This document shows, piece by piece, positions 32,773 through 41,017 of a DNA stretch of 64,000 nucleotides. Position 1 is the stretch's first letter; every line of letters starts with the position of its first letter. This DNA is from Streptomyces sp. RB17 (GTDB lineage Bacteria > Actinomycetota > Actinomycetes > Streptomycetales > Streptomycetaceae), in NCBI RefSeq assembly GCF_009604455.1, contig NZ_WEGL01000012.1:1-64000 (forward strand), given 5' to 3'. The notes under the pieces are model-generated. The model searched no databases. It was not told where the DNA came from and saw nothing but the letters and a program-made list of their open reading frames with translations. Both the position numbers and the translations under genes were made by a program.

Positions 32773-33450
32773 TCAGTACCGAATCTCGATACGGCGGCCC
32801 TCCGGGTCCAGCTCGGGCACCGTGGGAACCCGCTCCGCGATCCCGAGCGCAATCCGGTGCGCCGACCAAGCGGCAGCAGCGGCGTCCAGCACGTCGTCCG
32901 CCGCGATGCGGTCGGCCTCTCCGAGTTCGTCCGGGAGCCCGGCTCCGGCCTCGGCCAGCAGTGCGCTGCGCAGGTTCTGACCGCGCCAGGTCTTCTTGGC
33001 GTACGCCAGTGGCACCCCGCCGGCCAAGGCATAGAAGGACACCTCGGGGTGCACCTCATGGATGCGTTCGTCGGCGAGCCAGCACGCCCGGGCCTCGAGA
33101 AGCTTCGGCGCCAGTGCCCACGCCTGCCGGCTCAACCGGCTCCCGGCGAGCTCCTGGCATCGCTGTGCGGCCCTCGCATAATCAGGCTCCTGCCATGCCG
33201 GCCTCGGCGCGATGAGGAAAACGCTGCTCCGTCGCATCCCGAGCAGAGCCCTGGCCGCAAGATCAGCGGCACGCCAGCCCTTCTCCACAAGGCCCAGCGG
33301 CATGTCCACGGCGATCGCCGCCACGTCGCCGGCACGCTCGACCAGCGTGTCGAGCGATCCTCCCACCAGGCTCCCCGCGTAAGCGCCGTCCGTGAGCCGG
33401 ATCCCCACCCACCCCTGCCTTCCGCACGCATCGACACCCAGAACGTCCAT
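32773..33450 (-). CDS. DUF429 domain protein
   Basis: A 225-residue member of DUF429, an RNase H-like fold of unknown role. Visible hallmarks are VLGVDACGRQGWVGIRL at the N-terminus (acidic DxC), AIAVDMPLGLVEKGWRAAD, VFLIAPRPAW, HEVHPEVSFYALAGG and AADDVLDAAAAAWSA with the C-terminal Asp pair. These acidic positions suggest a metal-dependent active site. ATG 33450 starts exactly at the conserved core. The frame continues upstream only through transposase debris. Confidence 0.8.
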   Translation of the reverse strand: MDVLGVDACGRQGWVGIRLTDGAYAGSLVGGSLDTLVERAGDVAAIAVDMPLGLVEKGWRAADLAARALLGMRRSSVFLIAPRPAWQEPDYARAAQRCQELAGSRLSRQAWALAPKLLEARACWLADERIHEVHPEVSFYALAGGVPLAYAKKTWRGQNLRSALLAEAGAGLPDELGEADRIAADDVLDAAAAAWSAHRIALGIAERVPTVPELDPEGRRIEIRY

Positions 33451-33554
33451 TCCGTCCCCGCTCACACACCAGACCGGACCAGCTCCTTCACCACCAACGG
33501 TGTCATGGTCCCGCAGCGGGTTGCCCGCGGCGTCTCGGCGGGACTGGTCGAGCC

Positions 33555-33720
33555 GCGGACTTGACGGGGACAGCAGAGTGCTCGGCCCGGCGTTTACACA
33601 AGTGCTCGCGGTAGGGGCCGATGAGGCTGACGCCATGTTCGGGGACGTGGAGCAGCCGCTCGGGCCCGTCAGCTCGGGCGTGGCGTTTGACGGTGTTCAG
33701 GGCCAGTTGCAGGCGGCGGG
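33555..33720 (-). pseudogene. ISL3-type transposase remnant
   Basis: About 50 codons on the minus strand read LQLALNTVKRHARADGPERLL and then GPYREHLCKRRAEHSAVPV, the pattern of the internal HTH region and linker of ISL3-like transposases. No catalytic domain is left. Between this piece and 34100 only a recombinase scar is seen. Confidence 0.5.
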
Positions 33721-33865
33721 CACATCGAGCAGGCCCACGCCCTGTCCGAGCGGGTCGTGGGCCTGGTGCCGGCCTTCCAGAGTCGTCTGTGCGCCCAGCC
33801 CCTCATACAGGGGAGTTTCCCCAGCGTGGGCGAAGCCGTGCTCGACCGGTGCACGTCCGACGGCT

Positions 33866-33952
33866 TACGAAGCCCTGGGCATCACGATCACCTGGTCACC
33901 GTGTCGTCAATGGTCCTACCTGAGGGGTGAGTTGGCGGCTGACGATATGGTC
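33866..33952 (+). pseudogene. Serine-recombinase tail remnant, copy A
   Basis: TACGAAGCCCTGGGCATC at 33866 and a 31-base end block at 33922-33952 both recur at 40864-41000 (23/24 and 25/31 identical). The translated core YEALGITI plus the RGA/RGE end resembles the C-terminus of large Streptomyces serine recombinases. Copy A lacks about 50 bases present in copy B. Confidence 0.5.
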
Positions 33953-34099
33953 TTCGTGACTCAAGGCAGGCGGCTGGATCACCTCCTCCGCACCCGGAAG
34001 CCGGTAGCACTCCGCCTCCATCGCCTATTCCGGCCTCGGCAGCCTCGGTCACGGCAGACGGTCTGCGTCTTCTTCGCCGGAAGCGGGTACGAATCGCGC

Positions 34100-34474
34100 A
34101 TGCAGCACAACAGCGCCCGCATGAAGGCAGCGTGGATATGCCTTCTCATCGTCGGTGTCGGCATCTTGATCTTCGGTGTCGTCGCCGCGGTCGCAGCGGG
34201 GGCCGGCGACGAGCAACTCATGCGGGCCGACGGTGTGGCCGCGACCGGTATGGGGCTGTTCGGTGTGTTGATCACCCTCGTACCGTTCCGCCGCGGGGAA
34301 CGGTGGGCGTGGTATGCGCAGTGGTACTATCCGGCCTTCTGGATCGCCCACTTGGCGGGAGGGCTGCCGCCGGGCAAGGATCATGTCCACCAGGTGGTGT
34401 TCATCGTTCTGTCGCTCGCCGGGCTACTGCTGCCCGTTCGCGTCTTCTTCCCCCGCGTGACGTCCACCGCCTGA
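34100..34474 (+). CDS. Small four-helix membrane protein
   Basis: An unrecognised 124-residue integral membrane protein with four hydrophobic segments: residues ~12-36 (ICLLIVGVGILIFGVVAAVA), ~50-66 (GMGLFGVLITLVPF), ~75-93 (WYYPAFWIAHLAGG) and ~103-120 (VVFIVLSLAGLLLPV). It has a short basic N-terminus. ATG 34100 begins just before the first helix. Similar small membrane proteins are frequent in Streptomyces. It is intact although it stands among remnants. Confidence 0.65.
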   Translation: MQHNSARMKAAWICLLIVGVGILIFGVVAAVAAGAGDEQLMRADGVAATGMGLFGVLITLVPFRRGERWAWYAQWYYPAFWIAHLAGGLPPGKDHVHQVVFIVLSLAGLLLPVRVFFPRVTSTA

Positions 34475-34589
34475 CCTGGGCAGCCCGTCAGCGCACGTGC
34501 GTGCTCGAGCCGGTGTCGTCGCCGCAGCCGGGTCGCTCGCAGCGGCGGCCCGAGTCGGCGCTGCAGGCCGACGAGGGTGCCAGGAGTTC

Positions 34590-34735
34590 GGGGCCACCGA
34601 CAGTACCTCGGCCGGCAGGTCGACGGTGGAGCGGGGTCCCGTGTAGCTGTTCTTCATCCACAGCTCCCAGGCCAGCCAGAGGGCGAGCAGGGTGCCGCCG
34701 ACGATCAGCGGGGTGTAGTTGACGTACTTGCAGGA
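34590..34735 (-). pseudogene. Amino-acid permease C-terminal remnant
   Basis: The minus strand encodes KYVNYTPLIVGGTLLALWLAWELW (here cut into YVNYTPLIVGG and LALWLAWELW), then SYTGPRSTVDLPA. This is the last membrane helix and the xWFTGPxxxxD-type tail of APC-superfamily amino-acid permeases. Nothing upstream of the last helix survives. Confidence 0.5.
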
Positions 34736-34744
34736 GAACCCGTG

Positions 34745-35003
34745 TGACGCCTGGCGGGACACGGCCGTCGGGGCAGACGTGCGTGTCGTCGAGGTGGAGG
34801 TGGTGTGCGCGGATCCGGCGGAGCACCGGCGCCGCGTGACCTCGCGGTCAGCCGACATTCCAGGTCTGCCGCTGCCGTACTGGCAGCAGGTCGTCGACCG
34901 GGAGTACGAGCCGTGGGACCGCAAGCGCGTCGTCGTCGACACCGCGGGACAGAGCCCACAACAGTCACTGGCTCTCCTCCTCCACCGCCTGGCATCGGGC
35001 TGA
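34745..35003 (+). pseudogene. P-loop kinase/ATPase C-terminal remnant
   Basis: About 80 codons match the end of small AAA/zeta-toxin-like kinases: VEVEVVCADPAEHRRRV (CxDxxxHRxR lid), SADIPGLPLPYWQQVVDREYEPW (given here as GLPLPYWQQVVDREYEPW), and VVVDTAGQSP. The Walker A half is absent; instead, the permease remnant lies on the other strand immediately before it. Confidence 0.55.
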
Positions 35004-35125
35004 CCGGTACCGGGCGGCTGTGCGGGCGCCCTGCTCGGCCAAGTCGTCGCGTATGTCCGGAGGTTCAAGCACCTCGACGTCGGGACCGTAGTCGAGGAGG
35101 CGGCGTAGGGCCGCGCGCGGCAGAC
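35004..35125 (-). pseudogene. WYL-domain regulator C-terminal remnant
   Basis: The minus strand encodes LRRLLDYGPDVEVLEPPDIR followed by a helical end. This is the GxxxEVLEPPxxR tail of WYL transcriptional regulators. Only about 40 codons remain, running up against the ABC ATPase gene. Confidence 0.55.
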
Positions 35126-35126
35126 G

Positions 35127-35938
<812 letters not shown>

Positions 35939-35951
35939 GGACCACGGTCGC

Positions 35952-37010
35952 ATGAGCACGCCCACCATCACCTCGCCGGCCCTTCTCACCCCGGGCAACT
36001 TCGATGACGACGACCCGTACACCGGCCTGGAGGAGACACTCCAACTCTTCGAGTACGGCGAACGGCTCGGCTACGACGGCGCCTGGATCCGCCAGCGCCA
36101 CCTCGAACACGGCGTCGGCTCAGCTGCCGTATTCCTCGCAGCGGCCGGCCAGCGCACCGAGCGGATCGAGCTGGGCACCGCGGTCATCCCGATCGGCTAC
36201 GAGAGCCCGTTCCGCCTGGCCGAAGACCTGGCGCTTGCCGATGTCCTGTCCCGCGGTCGCCTCCAGGTCGGCTTCAGCACCGGTATGCCGCACGCCGACC
36301 TGCTCGGCGACCTGGTGTACGACGGCGACTGGCGCGGCTTCGACCTGTCGTACGGCAGGATCGCCCGCCTCGTCGACAACCTGCGCGGCGACTACCTAGG
36401 CGGCCCGGACACGGTGATCCACTCGCCCGGCAACATCCAGCGGCCGCGGCTGCAGCCGCACAACCCCGGTCTGGTACAGCGGATCTGGTACGGCGGAGGC
36501 AGCCTGCGCTCGGTCCGCTGGACCGCCGAGAACGGTCTCAACCTGCTGTCCGGCAACATCGTCTCCGGCGAGGACACCGACGACTTCACCACCGCCCAGC
36601 TGAACCTGCTCTCCGAGTACCGGCGCAGCCTGGCCGACGACCGGCCGACGGCGCGGGTGGCACTCGGGCGGGTGATCGTGCCGTTCGACAGCGCCGCCCG
36701 GCCACCCGGGCCCGCTACCGGGACTACGCAGCCAGTCGGCACGAACGCACCCTGAAGCCGCAGACCCTTGCGGCGCTGTGGCCCGAAACGGTTCCTGTTC
36801 GCCCCGGACGTGGTCGGCACCGCGGAACAGATCCTGGAGCGGTTGGCGGCCGATCCCGTCCTCGCGCAGGTGTCTGAGCTGCGCCTGGAGCTGCCGTACG
36901 AGTTCCATCGCGAGGAGTACGAACAGATCCTGCACGACGTCCGGCACCTGATCGCACCCGAGTTGGGCTGGCGCCCCGCTTCCTCAGCGGTTCAGGAGGC
37001 GGGCCGGTGA
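35952..37010 (+). pseudogene. LLM-class flavin oxidoreductase, frameshifted twice
   Basis: A luciferase-like F420/FMN monooxygenase gene begins at ATG 35952 (LFEYGERLGYDGAWIRQRHLE, GTAVIPIGYESPFRLAEDLA, GRLQVGFSTGMPH). Near 36702 the similarity moves to another frame (TRARYRDYAASRHERTLKP), and near 36770 to a third (FLFAPDVVGTAEQILERL to PELGWRP, stop 37010). Two independent frame changes make it a pseudogene unless both are sequence errors. It follows the ABC ATPase by 13 bp, a common pairing in sulfonate or peptide-linked operons. Confidence 0.75.
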
Positions 37011-37310
37011 GTCCTGTCCCGGAGCTCCCGGTCCGGCTCGAGGTGCACGCGGGGCGTACGAAGTGCTCACCGCCACCGCCCACTACGCCGTGGGCCCGAA
37101 GGCAGCCGCCAACCGCGCGATCCCCGACCTCGACCTCGTGCCGCCCGACGTCACCGGCAAGGTGTGCTGCAGCGGGGACGTCGAGATCCTGCGTCCCTCT
37201 CGACGGCGGTGCAGGCGGCTGTTCTTCGACTGGGGCAACCGGGGCAACAAGCGGGCGCTCCAGTACTTCTGGGACGCCCCGCACAGGGGGAACCCACCTC
37301 CTCGCTACCG
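37007..37310 (+). pseudogene. Alpha/beta-hydrolase-domain protein, N-terminal remnant
   Basis: The start MSPVPELPVRLEVHAGRT runs on GTG/ATG-like codons overlapping the previous stop. The similarity then continues in a second frame (YEVLTATAHYAVGPKAAANR, IPDLDLVPPD, FDWGNRGNKRALQYF). This pattern (NRxIxDLDLAPRD ... NRGNKxAL) marks a family of large alpha/beta-hydrolase-domain proteins. Only the first ~95 codons survive. Confidence 0.55.
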
Positions 37311-37499
37311 CTGTCCCGCTGGTCGAGCACCAGGTCCTACCCGGTCAGCGAACGGGGCGCGCACACCGCCCGCCTGGTGGCCCGGCCGCCCCTTCCCGGA
37401 CCGGCACCTCCAGCACCGGAAGCCCCCCGCAGGCAGCAGCCCATCGCGAGCAGACCCGGTGTCCAGCGGGCGAAGACGTCGCCCCACCGGCGTTCACGC

Positions 37500-37690
37500 C
37501 TCACCAACAGCGGGGACGTCGGCCACAGCAGCTCCGTCGCCCCCTCCTCGGCGTCGCGCAGGACGCGCAGGCCGTTGCGGCCGGTGAGTGCCTCCAGGTC
37601 GGCGCTGAACCAGCCGCGGTCGGCAACTTCGCGCAGCAGAACGGGGTAGTCGGAGACGTCGGCGAGGCCGGTGGGCTGGTGGTCGGCGCC
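37500..37690 (-). pseudogene. Peptidase M19 (membrane dipeptidase) C-terminal remnant
   Basis: On the minus strand, TGLADVSDYPVLLREVADRG, then FSADLEALTGRNGLRVLRDAE matches the GLxDVSxYPxLxxxLxxRG...L..GNxLRVLR end of renal-dipeptidase-like enzymes. Upstream metal-binding parts are absent and a stop precedes the stretch. Confidence 0.5.
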
Positions 37691-37986
37691 AAGTCAGAGC
37701 GGCTCACCGCCACCATCACCGCACTCAGCCAGGCCGAGATGTCCCCATGCCCGCAACCGGAGCCCGCCTCACCCTCGGAGTGGCCGCCGCCTCGCACCGG
37801 CGACATCGAAGAAGCCATCGGCATGGGCACCACGGCTCTCGTAACTGACCGCAAGCTCCTCCCGTCCCTGCTTTTGGTCGCCGACGAGTTACGACCCCAC
37901 CCGCGATTGATCGTAAATGTTGTGCCTTGAGGGGCCAGGGCTAGGCTCGTGGCTGATCACGGTTACCGACGAGGGGGTTCCAAGGT
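37691..37986. other. Gap with no recognised gene
   Basis: Open frames exist on both strands, but none resembles a known family. The last 60 bases probably hold the promoter of the MOSC gene. Confidence 0.3.
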
Positions 37987-38529
37987 ATGAGCGGGAAAGT
38001 GACGGCGGTCAGCAGCAACGGGGAGTACTCGTTCACCAAGCCGAACCGGGACAGCGTCAGATTGCTCGCCGGGCTCGGTGTGGAGGGGGACGTGCACGCC
38101 GGTGTGACGGTCAAGCACCGCTCGCGCGTCGCGCAGGATCCCACCCAGCCGAATCTGCGCCAGGTCCACCTCATCCATGAAGAGCTCTTCGCCGAGGTCA
38201 GCGGTGAAGGGTTCAAAGTGGCGCCCGGCGAACTCGGCGAGAACATCACCACGCGCGGCATCGATCTGCTCGGTCTGCCGGTCGGCACACTGCTGCGCAT
38301 CGGCGACTCCGCAGTCCTGGAAGTGACCGGCCTCCGCAATCCCTGCCTGCAGATCCACAACTTCCAGGACGGGCTGCTGAAGCAGGTCGTCGGCCGCGAC
38401 GAGGCGGGGAACATCGTGCGCAAAGCCGGAATCATGAGCATTGTGAGGGAAGGCGGTGTGGTGCGCCCTGGAGACACGGTCGAAATGGAACATCCCAGCG
38501 GTCCGCACCGACCCCTGGACCGGGTCTGA
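37987..38529 (+). CDS. MOSC domain protein
   Basis: A 180-residue MOSC protein, the sulfur-carrier domain found in molybdenum cofactor sulfurases and in YiiM-type detoxifiers. Visible marks are GVEGDVHAG, RQVHLIHEELF, LGENITTRGIDLLGLPVG and the conserved cysteine context VTGLRNPCLQIHNF. It is a stand-alone short form. The function could be sulfur transfer or N-hydroxylated base detoxification. An intact gene in an otherwise decayed stretch. Confidence 0.85.
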   Translation: MSGKVTAVSSNGEYSFTKPNRDSVRLLAGLGVEGDVHAGVTVKHRSRVAQDPTQPNLRQVHLIHEELFAEVSGEGFKVAPGELGENITTRGIDLLGLPVGTLLRIGDSAVLEVTGLRNPCLQIHNFQDGLLKQVVGRDEAGNIVRKAGIMSIVREGGVVRPGDTVEMEHPSGPHRPLDRV

Positions 38530-38582
38530 CCAGCTTCCCGGGCAGGCCGTGACATCACGACGGCCGTGCGGGTTCTTGAGGT

Positions 38583-39230
38583 GTGAAGATCAAGCAGGCC
38601 CGCGCGGCCATGGCTCATCCTGCCTTCTGCGGCGTGGCGCGCCGACATCTCGGCAAGTTGATCGAAGAACTCGCGCCACGCTGGGAAGCGCCCTGCGAGT
38701 CCGCGCGGCACGAGCGGCGCCGGGGCGCGCGCCGGCGGCAGGCCGGAGCCGGCCCGAGGTACGAACTCGTCTTCACCGACCGGCTGCTGGCCACCCTGGT
38801 TCACCTGCGCACCGGCCTCACCCACGAGGCTCTCGGCGTGATCTACGAGGTGGGCTCCTCCACCATCGGCCGCGCCATCCGCGAGATCCGCCCGCTCCTG
38901 GCGGAGCGCGGATTCGCCATCCCCGACCGGCTCGGCCTGCGGCTGCACACCCTGGAGGACGTGTTCGCCTACGCCGCCGCCGAGAACATCACCCTGCGCA
39001 TCGACGGCATCGAGACCCAGGTCCGGCGCCCCAGGGCCAACCGGCCCGGCAGGCAAGCTCTCGTCTCCGGCAAGCGCAGGCAGAACACCATCAAGACCAC
39101 CACGATCAGCGATCAGCAGGGCCGGCCGCACCCTGTGGTCCAGCGCGATGCGTCCCGGCCGGATGCACGACCAACTTGCACGAGCGGATCGTGACCATCA
39201 GGCGAGGCGCAGCCAGGCCAGAACTCCCTT
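38583..39230 (+). pseudogene. IS5-type (DDE_4, HTH) transposase, truncated
   Basis: The GTG 38583 frame gives a helix-turn-helix segment (YELVFTDRLLATLVHLRTGL, GVIYEVGSSTIGRAIREIRP) and the first part of the DDE domain with ITLRIDGIETQVRRP (first Asp). KRRQNTIKTTTISDQQGR is followed by a frame change; MRPGRMHDQLA in another frame (39148 on) carries the next expected segment with its Asp. The rest of the DDE domain is lost. A strong hairpin follows. Confidence 0.7.
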
Positions 39231-39250
39231 TCTGACTCGACGACTGACAG

Positions 39251-39288
39251 TTCGGGGCCCTGCCACCGCCAGGCAGCAGGGCCCCGAA
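39251..39288. terminator. Strong bidirectional terminator
   Basis: A 13-bp perfect stem (TTCGGGGCCCTGC with GCAGGGCCCCGAA) around a 12-base loop. It lies 23 bases beyond the stop of the leftward lipoprotein gene and would serve as its terminator; it also ends the decayed transposase from the other side. Confidence 0.75.
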
Positions 39289-39310
39289 CCCATGCGTGAG
39301 TCTTACGCTG

Positions 39311-39841
39311 TCAGGCCGAATTCAAACCGGCTCCGGGCGTCTCCTCTTGCGCCGCTGGGCCCCGACCGATGGTCATGGACCAGCGCACGACTGACGGTGC
39401 TTCGACGGATACGACCCCGCTGCGTTCCACTCCCGTCACTGCCACCTGGTTGTACGTGGTGTTCACCTCGTTGGCGACGCACTCCAGCGGGAAGGAGACA
39501 TGGACGGACTGCACCACGACCTTGATCTTCCCGGTGCCCTGACAACGCACCGCGACGATGAGCGCATCGCTCTTCTTGCCCTTGCTGAACGCGGTACTGG
39601 CATTCCCGTTGGTCACGTTCTGGCGGCCGGCGAGTGTTTCGCCGTCGTCCAGCTCCGGTGGTTTCTTCACGGGGGGCTGCGTGGCGCTGGGGGTGGCGGT
39701 GATCGTCGCCGAACCCGACTCGGAGGAGCGCGCGGACTGCGTAGGTTGCTTGGCGTCGGAATGATCCGACGAGCAGGCAGAGACCGGAAGGAGCACAGCG
39801 GCACACGCGATGCTCAACCCTGCAAGGGTTCGGCGAGACAT
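39311..39841 (-). CDS. Hypothetical lipoprotein
   Basis: A 176-residue predicted lipoprotein. The signal peptide ends in LLPVSAC, a good lipobox with Cys 23. A Ser/Thr-rich linker follows, then a beta-rich domain with two cysteines (VRCQGTGKIKVVV and FPLECVANEV), probably a disulfide, in which CQGxGxxxV recalls small Streptomyces lipoprotein domains. No family name was recognised. ATG 39841 has GGGAG seven bases upstream and begins one base after the stop of the upstream secreted-protein gene, so the two are translationally coupled. The pair ends at the strong hairpin 39251-39288. Confidence 0.75.
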   Translation of the reverse strand: MSRRTLAGLSIACAAVLLPVSACSSDHSDAKQPTQSARSSESGSATITATPSATQPPVKKPPELDDGETLAGRQNVTNGNASTAFSKGKKSDALIVAVRCQGTGKIKVVVQSVHVSFPLECVANEVNTTYNQVAVTGVERSGVVSVEAPSVVRWSMTIGRGPAAQEETPGAGLNSA

Positions 39842-39842
39842 G

Positions 39843-40496
39843 TCACGACTCCCAGATGGCCCAGCCGACGCGATGCGGTGTGTAGATCGTCACGTTCTTC
39901 TTGCCACCCTTGCCGCAATTCACGTACGTGTACTGGCTGTACCCGTAGCTCTTCAATCGGTAGACACCGTAGCTGGCGTACGTGGTCTTGTGCGGTGGAG
40001 TGTCCGCGCTGATGGAGTTGCCGAGTTTGGCGGTGAGGGAGGCGGAGACGGACACGCCGAACTTGCCCGAGATCTCTACGGCCGCCACGCTGCCCTTCAC
40101 GTTGAGTTCGCCGCTATAGGCAATGCCTACGGTGCCGGACACCTCAGCCGTGAAGGTCGACTTGGCCGTGCGTGAAGTGCCGTTGTAGTTGGCCTGATCG
40201 GCACCCACGCCCTTGTGGTAGTCCTTGTTCTTGCTTGTGGGGTAGTAGTACCAACCCTGCTCGCAGCCGCGCCCGTCGGGCGAGTTGCCCGTGTGATTCA
40301 CGGCGTCGGACGGTGCGGGAGCAGGGGTTTCGGGAGCACCTTCGATAAGGTCCGACTCTTCCGGCTGATCCGGCGGAGCGGTAGCGACGGTCTCGCTCGA
40401 TGTCGGAGTCGGGTCGTCCGCCAAGGCCGGGCCAGCACCGGCCAGTACGGCTATAGCGACAGCGGGAGCGAGCAAAGCCCGTCTAGGTATGCGCAT
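39843..40496 (-). CDS. Secreted beta-rich hypothetical protein
   Basis: A 217-residue exported protein. The signal peptide is residues 1-26 (LLAPAVAIAVLAGAGPALA). A Pro/Glu-rich spacer leads to a mature domain with an aromatic-rich start (GCEQGWYYYP), a long Ser/Thr/Val strand pair (FTAEVSGTVGIAYSG, FGVSVSASLTAKLG) and a Tyr-rich end (YGVYRLKSYGYSQYTYVNC). The alternating small/polar pattern could be a beta-hairpin prone to membrane or surface insertion, but no toxin family was recognised. AGGAG lies seven bases before ATG 40496. It is coupled to the downstream lipoprotein. Confidence 0.7.
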   Translation of the reverse strand: MRIPRRALLAPAVAIAVLAGAGPALADDPTPTSSETVATAPPDQPEESDLIEGAPETPAPAPSDAVNHTGNSPDGRGCEQGWYYYPTSKNKDYHKGVGADQANYNGTSRTAKSTFTAEVSGTVGIAYSGELNVKGSVAAVEISGKFGVSVSASLTAKLGNSISADTPPHKTTYASYGVYRLKSYGYSQYTYVNCGKGGKKNVTIYTPHRVGWAIWES

Positions 40497-40753
40497 GACA
40501 ATGCTCCTTGGTCAAGGGAGTCGTGGCGCAGCGCGACCAATGATTGAGCCGCAACTGACGAGATCATGTCAGTGCGATCGGGCGGACTGCCGGCTTCCGG
40601 CGCTTTTCCTGAGCAAGAGCTGAGGTTCACGCTACTTCCGAGGCGCCCACGGGCGCTCAGTCTGCAAGCAGGGATGCGGAACGATGCCGGGCGTACCGGA
40701 ATGACCTCGGTCAGCCTCCTTGGCCAGCGAAGTCAATACTGTACGAACATGAC

Positions 40754-41000
40754 TTGACTGACATCGCAGCGATCGCAGTAGAGCCACAAACCCCCGAGCA
40801 GGCTCGAGCCCGCCAGGCGATCAAGGAGTGCGAGCGGCGTCTTGCTCGCTACCAGGGCCCCTCTACGAGGCCCTGGGCATCACGATCGCCTACGACAGCG
40901 CAACGAGGACCGCGACCGTCAGGTCGAGGCCCTCGATTCCGTATCGCTATAAGGAGTAACTCGGTGTCCGAGGGGCGAGTCGACCGCTGACGACACGGTC
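40754..41000 (+). pseudogene. Serine-recombinase tail remnant, copy B
   Basis: The frame starting near 40754 reads EQARARQAIKECERRLARYQ, the C-terminal coiled part of large serine recombinases. It then continues in another frame as YEALGITIAYDSATRTATV and a short basic end. The catalytic domain and zinc-ribbon part are absent. Blocks at 40864-40887 and 40970-41000 match copy A at 33866-33952. Confidence 0.55.
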
Positions 41001-41017
41001 CTGGTGGTACAGAACGA

